Under the pieces are notes generated by a model. It was not told the DNA's origin. It saw nothing but the letters and a program-made list of their open reading frames with translations, and made no database searches. 64,000 nucleotides of DNA from Gammaproteobacteria bacterium (GTDB lineage Bacteria; Pseudomonadota; Gammaproteobacteria; Coxiellales; Coxiellaceae), in contig JAUIDD010000011.1 in NCBI GenBank assembly GCA_030429175.1, positions 1 through 64,000 on the forward strand. The letters run 5' to 3'. A program made the translations under genes and the position numbers. Below are positions 9,901 through 17,783 of the stretch, one piece after another. How positions within the stretch are numbered: position 1 is the stretch's first letter; each line of letters starts with the position of its first letter.

Positions 9901-11055
9901 CAACAATGAAACTACAATTACTTGAAAGCCGCCAACAAGACAACTACGCTTTTGATCGTTCGAAATCATCTCACCTAAACGTCGCTCCGATAAAAATAAA
10001 CTTAATATGTTGTATTCGACTAATTCCAGGGATTCAACCGTGTGTTGTGCCATCTCATAATTGGATACCTCTTCATAAAATTCTTTCACAGATTCATCCA
10101 GATATCCCTCATTAACTAATTTTTTTAGGGTGCTATCGTTATATATGTTTTTATGCGTGATGCTACGTGTATCTAATAACCTACAGTACACTGATGCCAT
10201 AGTTGCCATTTCAGCTTCGCTAAAATTACTGATATTAAAATCATTAATCTCATTAAAGTTTTTCATTACATTAGCGACTGTAGCTTCACGATTTTCTTCA
10301 AAAGATGACGTTTGGCTATAAACTTTACCACCGGGCAACGCCACTCCACGCCATCTGCCACTTTCATCGTAACACTGCAACAGCACAACAATTTTAGTAG
10401 GATCAAGCACACCAATCGCATCATAGCTCTGTCGCGGATACACCTCAGAGCGCGTACGATACCAAGTAGATGCCGTCAAAATCAGACTGCTGCTACAACC
10501 CCTATTTAAATAAGACGGATTATTCTCTTCGGCTGAAGCTGATTGGTTTAGCACATAATTTTGCAATAACTGCATACGCTTTAGCGTATCGATACAACCA
10601 TTCTCAGGCATAATACAAGCACTCAGTGCCGCCGCAAATGAATGTGCACCTGCTATTTTAGCCGCATCCAATGAGAAGCCAGCACTAAATTTTTGTGGTA
10701 ATACAGGGAATTTCTGATCAAGCAAACTGACATATGCCGTTAACAAACAACGCTGTTCATTAGACAAATCTTCATTAAGCATTTCTTGCATATGAGCACT
10801 AACAGGGTGTTTATAAACAATTAATTGCACTATAGTGTTGCTAGTATTCGATTTAACTGTGACAAAAAAACCCAAGGTGTTTAATTCAGCAAACAATTTT
10901 CTCAATATAGTGGGATCATATGATGTGCTCGCATCACGTGTGGGACTCTCATAAAATGCCTTGAACTGAAATATCTTCTGTTTGAATCTAGAAGGATGAT
11001 ATTGTAGTTGATAAGTAAAATTACGATAAAAATCTTCTCGAGTCAGCCCTGGCAT
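6967..11055 (-). CDS. Giant hypothetical protein with an internal duplication and Nudix-like LPGG motifs
   Basis: 1362 residues, no recognised family. Two halves share ordered motifs at the same spacing. Copy A has F-SAGF..DAAKI..F.AALSAC (122-147), a VALPGG (238-243) and WSAEKIFSEWSSLINID (449-465). Copy B has F-DLGF..KTAQI..FAALSAC (864-889), VLPGG (981-985) and WSSAEIFTTWRSLVMID (1190-1206). The steps are 118 and about 209 residues in both copies. Each LPGG follows a beta-strand pattern (IVVLLQCYDESGRWRGV / LKVLVLEQFTEDGRFDGL) as in Nudix folds, but the catalytic glutamates are missing. Between the copies, DPITGYVMQDPV (635-646) resembles a U-box opening. There is no signal peptide. A strong AAGGAG ribosome site precedes the start. 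It may be a host-directed effector. Confidence 0.85.
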   Translation of the reverse strand: MPGLTREDFYRNFTYQLQYHPSRFKQKIFQFKAFYESPTRDASTSYDPTILRKLFAELNTLGFFVTVKSNTSNTIVQLIVYKHPVSAHMQEMLNEDLSNEQRCLLTAYVSLLDQKFPVLPQKFSAGFSLDAAKIAGAHSFAAALSACIMPENGCIDTLKRMQLLQNYVLNQSASAEENNPSYLNRGCSSSLILTASTWYRTRSEVYPRQSYDAIGVLDPTKIVVLLQCYDESGRWRGVALPGGKVYSQTSSFEENREATVANVMKNFNEINDFNISNFSEAEMATMASVYCRLLDTRSITHKNIYNDSTLKKLVNEGYLDESVKEFYEEVSNYEMAQHTVESLELVEYNILSLFLSERRLGEMISNDQKRSCLVGGFQVIVVSLLDVLYPQDYVDLHEFYVMLIFFYKELGYDKALFKQYALQACNRVMQAMLADILASRFPVQIQLEWSAEKIFSEWSSLINIDFFNFFELYPGVNQVEYADSLGMVLDELYTFNKLIQAECEKYKSNLIVLIEEYKSCITTDKRVLNMIHGVATVKSVITEIPRLSVMTRAPALLEDPIDMDVYTENDQILIPFDVRGKHISVNVYAKRTLDKLQESPYTRVSFTRKKHFRWHALEAYVADQSEQNRDCLIRDPITGYVMQDPVLMASYIRKNMHVLICNRSTAMVLSAKAKSQYLRTNNKKYIVQARFDVLRDFIQMQPGVLVLSMAAHDSMNDLLNRLISPSFVSDQLVQATRHCVMTPACEVVVRHVDDPLSAQNKHLIELGHHLFISKLPTNTILSAPITEKVRIHFAKKTSVGMGVSSIIVLRKHVLGRDDIVIRPMLAAIIVTHGGMALAQHIVPAKMRDTQRLCWVLQFRSDAQQFDLGFDVKTAQIDDLASLFAALSACVSDQKKRRAVINQHVLQKNTHGCVVNAKNVEVFSVSTIIITTRQTYLTAIRCDQGGLPEVTIENDVINRLPADLKVLVLEQFTEDGRFDGLVLPGGAHKVETKLKAGMRCAEYMLTLCARGNVKLSDEQQTKLDLLATAIPDYNNLIKVMPSADLATALPISERLKRYYSEPVSAHLSKRTSHHSLHLIMNNSYHLEVDQSEFAQLVPNDVDVSAPGSLGYSYRARIRPLHNLLSPRQWHHRHEYYTGILPLLSRMLSGVENDFIEYLKHTTSVEVNWMYELIIGGDDGHVIFPAQINPAWSSAEIFTTWRSLVMIDPIAFCEDYSVDLDVYASWLNMSAYELVSLTRELKAIFDANRTSLESIIELNALIVRRDPSLIITESDHELRIADEVFEQRIKRMLAQRVQVTAADVTDAEIVPAGVVTFDENGYATGFVKQQTASVIHTQGLFGDNSHYVRSPEANGRKSSYISVV

Positions 11056-11085
11056 AAACTACTCCTTTGCATATGGTTTCTAACC

Positions 11086-11113
11086 AATCTATATTAACGA
11101 AAGCAAAAGTCAA
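11086..11113 (-). promoter_or_regulatory. Candidate sigma70 promoter of the 1362-residue protein gene
   Basis: On the minus strand TTGACT (11108-11113) is followed after 16 bases by TAGATT (11086-11091), about 30 bases before the start codon. These are 5/6 and 4/6 matches to consensus. It was found by eye and is not proven. Confidence 0.4.
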
Positions 11114-11187
11114 GTAGATTATTTTGCTGTAATCTGCAAATCAACACAATAAATCAAAAGGAAATGCATGTGAATTGAAATACTATT

Positions 11188-12012
11188 TTAAAAATCACAT
11201 TCTGTTAAGTAGCCACCGAATTTGCGGATGTTCAAAACACCATTATCAAATAATAAATATTGACCTTTAATACCTTTAAGCACACCGCTAATTTCAGGGG
11301 TTTTATCAAAAGAAAGACTGCTGATTTTCGTTGGGTATTCAAGCACGGGATAATTAAGTGATACACATTCAGAATGATCAAGTATTTCAATAATATTGTC
11401 ATCGTAGCGTGCAGTTATTTCGGTTAACACCTGCCGTACTTCTTTAAACAAACGCACACGCTCAATATTTAAATCGATTTCAGTCACATTGTTTTTTAGC
11501 ATCGTACGCCAGTTTGTTTTATCGTAAACAAATTGCTTAAATGCCACTTCAACCAAGCCTGCTTGACGACGATTTTGCACCCGGATTATGGGTAATGCAG
11601 ATATTGCACCTTGATCAATCCAGCGTGTCGGAATATGGGTATGGCGGGTGATACCTATTTTTAAGTCTGATGTATTTGCCAGATAAATATAATGTTGTTG
11701 ATAGCATTGTGCATGCGCCCAATCATCTTGTGGGCAGCTACCTTCTTCAACATGACAACGCTCTGGATGCAGCATACAGTTATCGCATTCATTAATGCGT
11801 CGCATACAGGGATAGCAATGTCCTTGCTGAAAACTTTTATTGGTTTTGCGACCACACTGAATACAATGAATTTCGCCGATAAACTGCAGATGGATACGCT
11901 TACCTAGGAGTGCATTTAGATGAATATCCTCTTCCCCCAAACGTAACCAATAATTAATAGGGTCGGCGAGCTCACTATGCATCTTTCTTAGCATGCCAGC
12001 GTACTTACTCAT
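11188..12012 (-). CDS. DUF2797 family protein with Cys-rich zinc-site region
   Basis: 274 residues. The N-terminal third has a Cys-rich metal-binding segment: CIQCGRK, then CYPCMRRINECDNCM, then CH and CPQ (about residues 54-105). The core YIYLANTSDLKIGITR, followed by PTRWIDQGA and VEVAFKQFV..KTNWR, matches the DUF2797 family. That core resembles GIY-YIG-type folds, though no nuclease role is established for the family. It starts on the stop codon of the upstream ferredoxin-like gene (TAATG), third in a rhodanese/ferredoxin/DUF2797 operon. The company suggests a sulfur or Fe-S connection, which is inference. Confidence 0.88.
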   Translation of the reverse strand: MSKYAGMLRKMHSELADPINYWLRLGEEDIHLNALLGKRIHLQFIGEIHCIQCGRKTNKSFQQGHCYPCMRRINECDNCMLHPERCHVEEGSCPQDDWAHAQCYQQHYIYLANTSDLKIGITRHTHIPTRWIDQGAISALPIIRVQNRRQAGLVEVAFKQFVYDKTNWRTMLKNNVTEIDLNIERVRLFKEVRQVLTEITARYDDNIIEILDHSECVSLNYPVLEYPTKISSLSFDKTPEISGVLKGIKGQYLLFDNGVLNIRKFGGYLTECDF

Positions 12013-12374
12013 TAAGACGTCTCATGCGTATTAACAAATGCATACTCGCTTACTACTTCGCCACCAATCAAATGGTGTTGAATGATTTTTTCAAGTACGT
12101 CAGGCGTGCAATGGCGATACCATACACCTTCAGGATAGACGACTGCAATAGGCCCATCACAACAGACACGCAAGCAATTCGCCTTAGTGCGGTATAAACC
12201 TGCTTGACCACTAAGACTTAATTCATCGATACGCTTTTTAAGGTAGTGCCACGACTCGAGACCGGCAGCATGCGAACAGCAATTTGATTTGGTTTGGTCA
12301 CAACATAAAAAAATATGGCGCTTAATCTTATCAAGACCTAAGCGCGCCACTTTTTCTTCGAGTGAAAGCGACAT
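12012..12374 (-). CDS. Thioredoxin-fold [2Fe-2S] ferredoxin domain protein
   Basis: A 120-residue protein of the (2Fe-2S) ferredoxin-like group with a thioredoxin fold. The N-terminal strand [16 protein letters not shown] and the later [22 protein letters not shown] carry the cluster-ligand cysteines and the characteristic [12 protein letters not shown] stretch. It likely acts as a small cytoplasmic electron carrier; its partner is unknown. It overlaps glpE upstream and the DUF2797 gene downstream by single TAATG junctions, so the three are co-translated. Confidence 0.9.
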   Translation of the reverse strand: MSLSLEEKVARLGLDKIKRHIFLCCDQTKSNCCSHAAGLESWHYLKKRIDELSLSGQAGLYRTKANCLRVCCDGPIAVVYPEGVWYRHCTPDVLEKIIQHHLIGGEVVSEYAFVNTHETS

Positions 12375-12688
12375 TAGGATTTATCAGATGTAGAATGATG
12401 AACCTTCCATGTTTCAAAACCACCAATCAAGCTATAGACTTCGACAAAACCTTGCTCAACCAAATGCTGCGCTACCGACTGACTAGTAATACCGTGATAA
12501 CAATAGACTAAAATAGGCTGGTTTTTATCTGCAGATTCGCAGAAATCCTGTAACATCGGCATTGATAAGTGAATCGCACCCTGAATATGTCCTTCTTCAT
12601 AGCTGTCGATATCACGTACATCAGCAATGACAGCGCCTCCGTCTTGAATCAGCCCCTCTGCCTCTTGACAGGATAATTGTTTAAACAT
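12374..12688 (-). CDS. glpE: GlpE-like thiosulfate sulfurtransferase (single-domain rhodanese)
   Basis: A 104-residue single-domain rhodanese that transfers sulfane sulfur from thiosulfate to an acceptor. The active-site loop is [16 protein letters not shown], with catalytic Cys in the CYHGxxS arrangement seen in GlpE. The rhodanese entry motif [22 protein letters not shown] is also present. It leads the operon with the ferredoxin-like and DUF2797 genes. A ribosome site, AAGGAG, precedes the ATG. Confidence 0.92.
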   Translation of the reverse strand: MFKQLSCQEAEGLIQDGGAVIADVRDIDSYEEGHIQGAIHLSMPMLQDFCESADKNQPILVYCYHGITSQSVAQHLVEQGFVEVYSLIGGFETWKVHHSTSDKS

Positions 12689-12802
12689 TGATAAATCTCC
12701 TTGTAAAAATAGTAACTATTATAACGAGTCTGGCGCAGAAATCTATCGTTGCGTCTTCAGCGAAACTTCTCTAAAATGAGTTTTTTTTGAGCGAGCTAAG
12801 CC

Positions 12803-13549
12803 ATGAAATCAACCATTCCAATCAGTATCGTAATCCCGATGTACAATGAGGTAGAGAATGTCGAACCGTTTATCAGCGAAATTCACGATAGCCTTAAAGA
12901 TCAGGTGGCAGACTATGAAATTATCGTTATCGATGATGGCAGCACCGATGGCACCGATACAGCGCTAGCGAAGCTCACCCAGACAATCCCAACGCTGCGC
13001 CCACTCTATCACGATGGCAACTTTGGCCAGAGTGCGGCAACAGTCAGTGGCATTCGCGCCGCACAGTACCCATGGGTCGTCACCATGGATGGCGATGCAC
13101 AAAACGATCCACACGATATTCCATTATTACTCAGGCAACTCGAACAACATCAACACGATTACCCAACATTACTCATTGCCGGTAATCGCAAAAAACGAAA
13201 CGACAACTGGGTACGCAAACTCTCATCACGTATTGGTAATGGTGTGCGTAATGCGATACTAAAAGATGACTGCATGGATACTGGCTGCAGTTTAAAGTTA
13301 TTTTCACGTGAAGTATTTCTATGTATGCCGCACTTTAATCATTTACACCGTTTTATTCCTTCACTGATCAAACGCAGTGGTGGTCATATTATCAATGTTC
13401 CCGTGAATCACCGACCGCGCACACGTGGCCATTCAAAATACGGTATTATGAATCGCTTGTGGGTGGGCATTGTCGATTTATTTGGTGTACGCTGGCTCAT
13501 GAAACGCCCCTGCCTACCCAAACTGCGGAACTTAGAAAAGCTTACTTAG
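12803..13549 (+). CDS. Glycosyltransferase family 2, dolichyl-phosphate-mannose-synthase-like
   Basis: 248 residues with a GT-A fold. IVIPMYNEVENV leads the nucleotide site, IVIDDGSTDGT follows, and MDGDAQNDP is the DxD-type metal site. GCSLKLFSREV and RPRTRGHSKYG are also typical of the DPM1/ArnC-like group. These enzymes put a sugar on a polyprenyl-phosphate carrier at the inner membrane. No C-terminal membrane helices of the ArnC or GtrB kind are visible, so it is a compact, single-domain form. Acceptor and sugar are unknown. Its last 8 bases overlap the convergent gene at 13542-14018. Confidence 0.88.
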   Translation: MKSTIPISIVIPMYNEVENVEPFISEIHDSLKDQVADYEIIVIDDGSTDGTDTALAKLTQTIPTLRPLYHDGNFGQSAATVSGIRAAQYPWVVTMDGDAQNDPHDIPLLLRQLEQHQHDYPTLLIAGNRKKRNDNWVRKLSSRIGNGVRNAILKDDCMDTGCSLKLFSREVFLCMPHFNHLHRFIPSLIKRSGGHIINVPVNHRPRTRGHSKYGIMNRLWVGIVDLFGVRWLMKRPCLPKLRNLEKLT

Positions 13550-14018
13550 GCTTAAATGAGCTCTGCTTATCCTCATCAGACTTATCAGCAGTGCTGTGAT
13601 GATGCTTAGACTTAAAAAACATGCTTATACGTTTCATAATCGAAGAATTTGCACCACCCTTAGAAGCATCGGTATCTGTTGATTTTTGTGCGCCCAACGA
13701 TTTTTTTGCTATGGTAACCTCAACTTTTACTTGAATAGCTAAAGGATCTTCCCCTGAAAAACAATGTGACCTACGCTTAAAATCACGTGGTGCACGCTCT
13801 ATTAAAAATGCCTTAAACGCTTCTCTTGAGTTGAATTTTGATTTCCCCGAAAACCTGACCCGCTGACTCTCATTCGAAAACTGATACAAGATTTTTGATC
13901 CTACAATAATTTCGTGTGACTCCTTAACCAACGGCAAAAAATCACTAACTACAAATTCATTAAGCGCTCTCTTATAGTGGATAACAGGCCAATAAGTTTG
14001 CTTATTTTTATGTGCCAT
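13542..14018 (-). CDS. Hypothetical protein with charged C-terminal tail
   Basis: 158 residues, unrecognised. The first 110 residues look like a small alpha/beta domain (WPVIHYKRALNEFVVSDF to AIQVKVEVTIAKK). The C-terminal 45 residues are low-complexity, Ser/Lys/Asp-rich and probably disordered, with a short basic MKRISMFFKSKHHH patch. A strong GGGGAAGG ribosome site precedes the ATG. A good promoter overlapped by a Fur-like box lies just upstream (14049-14088). The 3' end overlaps the convergent glycosyltransferase gene by 8 bases. It may be an effector or an iron-responsive protein; function unknown. Confidence 0.7.
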   Translation of the reverse strand: MAHKNKQTYWPVIHYKRALNEFVVSDFLPLVKESHEIIVGSKILYQFSNESQRVRFSGKSKFNSREAFKAFLIERAPRDFKRRSHCFSGEDPLAIQVKVEVTIAKKSLGAQKSTDTDASKGGANSSIMKRISMFFKSKHHHSTADKSDEDKQSSFKPK

Positions 14019-14048
14019 TTTACCTTCCCCAATCTATCTTATTTTCTC

Positions 14049-14088
14049 ATTAATGATAATTATAGTAGATACAAATAACCCAAGCCAA
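14049..14088 (-). promoter_or_regulatory. Promoter with overlapping Fur-like box upstream of the 158-residue gene
   Basis: On the minus strand TTGGCT (14083-14088) is followed after 18 bases by a perfect TATAAT (14059-14064). Overlapping the -10 on the plus strand, AATGATAAT (14052-14060) matches nine consecutive bases of the Fur consensus. By hand alignment the wider 19-base site matches about 13 positions. Confidence 0.4.
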
Positions 14089-14164
14089 TAACCGCAACTG
14101 GCAGACACTTAACTGATTGATTATTAGTGATTAAATTTATGGGTTACCAAGCTCGATACCGTCA

Positions 14165-17100
14165 TCACCCTAACATGCTTGCATACCAAAGCTTAGTTAA
14201 AGTTTCTTGCATATGATTTTGTGTGAGACGTTCATCAAGTGCGTTGATATCAATTAATTCCATTGGCTGATGCTGCCAGGAACAGGCATAGACAGCTTTA
14301 GTGCGTTGGCCCGTTTTAGGATCGATCTGCCACTGCAAGCACTGCGCACATACGCCTTTGAGCATGCATTGCATCGGACCATACACCGAGGCTTTAAAGC
14401 TGGTGCTAGATTTTAAATGTGACAACCATGTTGTAGCACGGAGTTTTTGCGTCTCACGCAACAGATTGGCATAACCAATCACATGTACTTCATCGAGCGT
14501 ATTCAGCAGATCTAACCCCAATTCTGCTGGACTTGATAGTGTTGCAATACTATCGGCAATACGGCTGACATTTTCTTTACAAATGAATGGTGCGCCAATA
14601 AGTATAAAATGTAACGTGCAGCCTGCGTCTTTTAGTGCAGGGCCTACTGACAATAAATACGGAATTGCAAACACATCACCAATAATTAAAATATTTTGTG
14701 GCGTTACCGGTACATGACAACGCACACCCGTTGGACCCATAACGGCTAAGCACTGACCTACTTTAGACTGCATTAATATTTTTGAACTAACACCACGATC
14801 AAATAAGATAAACGATAATTGATCGTCGTCTACATCTTGTTTAAAAGCCAACGTAGCCACACCTTCGGCGGCAAAACGATTGCCTGCATCGGTTTCATAA
14901 TTTTGTAGGCGATAAAATTGACCAGGCTTAAATACTTGAGCTAATTGCGGCGCATTTATGGTGAGCTTCATTGCGTGATCAAGCGGCTCAATTGCAGCAA
15001 TGGTAATATTAAACTGGGCACTAATCGCATCATGGAATGTAGCATAATCATCGCTTGCTTTCGCTGTTTGCAGGGCTGCAACCACGCGTGGATAACTACG
15101 CTTAGCAGAAGCAATCGCCTTAACCACACTCCCATGAAAGATCGGATGGGTGTCACCAATAAAACTCACAAAGCGCCCATCACGCGCATAACTGGTAAAC
15201 GCACCAAACTCATCCATCTTCACATGGCCATTTTTGGTTACTGGCTGCAAAGCACCGTCGGTCATTTGAAAACGTGGATATTCAAATTTTACTCGAGAAA
15301 TATCGTCTTTATGTTCGAATGCATAAGCAACATTAGGTTTAGCGCCTGTAGCAACAAAGATACTACGTGCTGGAAGAGTACGTGTTACTTCAGTTTTAAC
15401 CCACTGACCATCATTATCTTGAACGCGCAAAACACATTGTAGTGAAGCACAGTAACCACTTTCATCAACGGTAACCGCTGTCGGCTCAAGCCCCTCAGCA
15501 TAGTAAATACCTTCCTCTAATGCTTTGGTTAACTCTTCATAGTTACGCTGATAGGCTGGCGAATCCTGCATACGTCGACGATATACAATGGTTACGCCAC
15601 CCCACTCGCGAATTAAAGGTAAGAAATCAGGTTGTGCTTGTTCAACTCGCAATTGTCGCACTTGATGTCCATGCGCACAAAATTCATCTAAAATGTTTAA
15701 ATCTTGTGGACTAAACGCTGCACGTATTTGTGCTTCACCTTGTTGCTGACACAACGTTTCATAGCGAAATAAGGTTTTTTCGACTTGTTTGATATAGTAG
15801 GCTTGTACTTCAGTTGCTGTATCAACACCCGTTAAACCACCACCAATTATTACCGCAGGCATGCGCACTTGTAAATTAGCTAAGCTCTGCTCTTTTGCCG
15901 CACCTGTTAATTGTAGTGCCATTAAAAAGTCATTTGCCTGACGCATACCTGGTGCCAAACTATTTGGGATATGTAATTCTTTAGGCAGTCCCGCACCTAC
16001 AGCAATTGTTATATGATTAAAACCATGCGCCCACGCTTGATCAATCGTTAAGGTGCCACCAAAGCGGACGCCGCCAAATACTTGAAAATAAGGGCGGCGC
16101 ATCAGGGCAATATAAATGAGCTTTAAGAAGTTTTTATCCCAACGTACCGTAATACCATATTCAGCAACACCACCAAAGCCTGTCATTAATCGCTCATCTA
16201 ATCTTTCTTCGAGTTGCTGATAGTTATAAATCGGCTGTGAAATCAGCTTAGGATCAAGTGGTTCAATTTTAAGGCCATCGGCACCGACAACTGCCGCACC
16301 ACTCATCAATAAATGATGCGCCATAGTAAAGCCCGCCGGCCCCATACCCATAACCAATACTTTATTGCCATTATACGGCTGCATCACATATTGATCATAA
16401 CGCAATGGATTCCACCGCGTGAGTAAATCATAAATCTCTACCCCCCATGGCAATGTTAACACATCAGTTAAAATACGCGTTTCAACTTGGGGAATATCTA
16501 CTGGTGTTTGCTTTTGGTAGATGCAAGCCTTCATACAATCGTTACAAATTCGATGCCCAGTTGCCGGACACATTGGATTATCACGCATCACCATTGCAAG
16601 TGCTGCAATACTCTGCCCGACTTTTTTAAGGGTATGCATCTCAGATATTTTTTCATCGAGTGGACAACCCGTAAGTGGGTCACCTAATGGATTAACCTTT
16701 AAACCCAGTTCTGGATTATTTTTCTTAACTGGAAAACCTTGCGAACAAAAATCACCATCATTTTTATGGCAATAAACACAATAATCAATCTCACTCAATA
16801 CTTCACGCTCACTCATGCGTGGGTCGGTTAAACCAAAACCATCACGCAAGCGATAATTTTGCGGTAAACCTTGCAAACGCCCGCTAGGATCATGTGGTAC
16901 TGCCGCTACTGGCACTAGGTGCTCATAGTCGATTTTCTGTGGTAATTTAAAACTCACCCAATGTTTGGTTGCATCAGGACACGTTAATAACACCTGCGCA
17001 CACCACTGACTCAGTCGCTCAATATCATCTGCATGCTGAGCAGTATTGGCAAGCCATAATTGCGCTAACTGTGCTAAAGCCAACTCACGATCATCTGCCT

Positions 17101-17509
17101 CAGGTAACCGGGTATTTAACCATGTATTTAATTCAGCGAAACTTGGCAAGGTTTCTGGGGCTTTAATGAGGCGCTTTGCTAAGCGCAATACAAAGTGATG
17201 TTTAAAAGTAAAAATGGGATCTTGATCGATAATCACTTGCGCAAGCCCATGCGCTGCATCTTCAATATTGAATAACGCAATAATAAAAGTCTCGATCTTA
17301 GCTGCTAACGCCAGCAAAAAGCTGGATAATTGTTTCGGATCAGCGATGCCCGCGTTACGCCTATATTCGACAAGCTGTATCGCTAAGGCCGCATCTTGTT
17401 GTTCTAGCTGCTGAATAAAACGTACATCTAGCTCTTTTAGTCCGTTTGAGCAAAATAAAGCCTGAAAATCGAAATCTTTTAATTTTAAATTTGGTGCAGC
17501 ATGTGGCAT
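14165..17509 (-). CDS. 1114-residue multidomain FAD/Fe-S oxidoreductase (GltD-like core with PyrK-like reductase tail)
   Basis: The order of parts can be read. An alpha-helical N-terminus (1-230) comes first. A Cys-rich segment (about 243-330; CVYCHKND, FCSQGF, CPLDEK, CPATGHRICNDCMKAC) probably binds Fe-S clusters as in GltD/DpdA-type proteins. A Rossmann motif VLVMGMGPAGFTMA lies near 385, and a second nucleotide site AVIIGGGLTGVDTATE near 550. A C-terminal FNR-like domain begins about 860, and a PyrK-like [2Fe-2S] site CMLKGVCAQCLQW with a distal Cys lies near 1045-1075. It likely passes electrons between NAD(P)H and a partner or substrate that is unknown. It is much longer than GltD (about 470 residues) because of the two added regions. 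It is divergent from the gene at 17587. Confidence 0.85.
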   Translation of the reverse strand: MPHAAPNLKLKDFDFQALFCSNGLKELDVRFIQQLEQQDAALAIQLVEYRRNAGIADPKQLSSFLLALAAKIETFIIALFNIEDAAHGLAQVIIDQDPIFTFKHHFVLRLAKRLIKAPETLPSFAELNTWLNTRLPEADDRELALAQLAQLWLANTAQHADDIERLSQWCAQVLLTCPDATKHWVSFKLPQKIDYEHLVPVAAVPHDPSGRLQGLPQNYRLRDGFGLTDPRMSEREVLSEIDYCVYCHKNDGDFCSQGFPVKKNNPELGLKVNPLGDPLTGCPLDEKISEMHTLKKVGQSIAALAMVMRDNPMCPATGHRICNDCMKACIYQKQTPVDIPQVETRILTDVLTLPWGVEIYDLLTRWNPLRYDQYVMQPYNGNKVLVMGMGPAGFTMAHHLLMSGAAVVGADGLKIEPLDPKLISQPIYNYQQLEERLDERLMTGFGGVAEYGITVRWDKNFLKLIYIALMRRPYFQVFGGVRFGGTLTIDQAWAHGFNHITIAVGAGLPKELHIPNSLAPGMRQANDFLMALQLTGAAKEQSLANLQVRMPAVIIGGGLTGVDTATEVQAYYIKQVEKTLFRYETLCQQQGEAQIRAAFSPQDLNILDEFCAHGHQVRQLRVEQAQPDFLPLIREWGGVTIVYRRRMQDSPAYQRNYEELTKALEEGIYYAEGLEPTAVTVDESGYCASLQCVLRVQDNDGQWVKTEVTRTLPARSIFVATGAKPNVAYAFEHKDDISRVKFEYPRFQMTDGALQPVTKNGHVKMDEFGAFTSYARDGRFVSFIGDTHPIFHGSVVKAIASAKRSYPRVVAALQTAKASDDYATFHDAISAQFNITIAAIEPLDHAMKLTINAPQLAQVFKPGQFYRLQNYETDAGNRFAAEGVATLAFKQDVDDDQLSFILFDRGVSSKILMQSKVGQCLAVMGPTGVRCHVPVTPQNILIIGDVFAIPYLLSVGPALKDAGCTLHFILIGAPFICKENVSRIADSIATLSSPAELGLDLLNTLDEVHVIGYANLLRETQKLRATTWLSHLKSSTSFKASVYGPMQCMLKGVCAQCLQWQIDPKTGQRTKAVYACSWQHQPMELIDINALDERLTQNHMQETLTKLWYASMLG

Positions 17510-17586
17510 AATGTGTCCATTTCACGCTCAGCGCACAGCGACTAAGCGTTTTATTTAACGAATAAATAAGATGGGCATTATAACTG

Positions 17587-17778
17587 ATGCAAAAAGTAAA
17601 TAAACATTTTGTCAGCGATATTGACATAAAACTAAAGGCCTTCAATGAAGACCAACCCAGATCGGCATCACAACAAGCTGAGATGGAAAAATATAAAAGA
17701 ATTTATGAGTTACGTGACAATCCGGACGCGCAATCGATAACCCAAGGAGATATCTGGGATGATAACGAAAACGAGTAG
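17587..17778 (+). CDS. Small hypothetical protein, acidic C-terminus
   Basis: 63 residues, hydrophilic, predicted mostly helical (SASQQAEMEKYKRIYELRD) with an acidic end (GDIWDDNENE). I do not recognise the family. It sits in the divergent space between the FAD oxidoreductase and the chitinase and ends 5 bases before the chitinase start. It may therefore be co-transcribed with the chitinase. No strong ribosome site is seen. The amino-acid composition looks like a real soluble protein and not a shadow frame. Confidence 0.6.
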   Translation: MQKVNKHFVSDIDIKLKAFNEDQPRSASQQAEMEKYKRIYELRDNPDAQSITQGDIWDDNENE

Positions 17779-17783
17779 AGACA

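Noticed and set aside
14945-15442. 165-codon plus-strand frame inside the FAD oxidoreductase gene
   Set aside because: The minus strand encodes recognisable FNR/PyrK-type domains there; the plus frame has random-looking composition.
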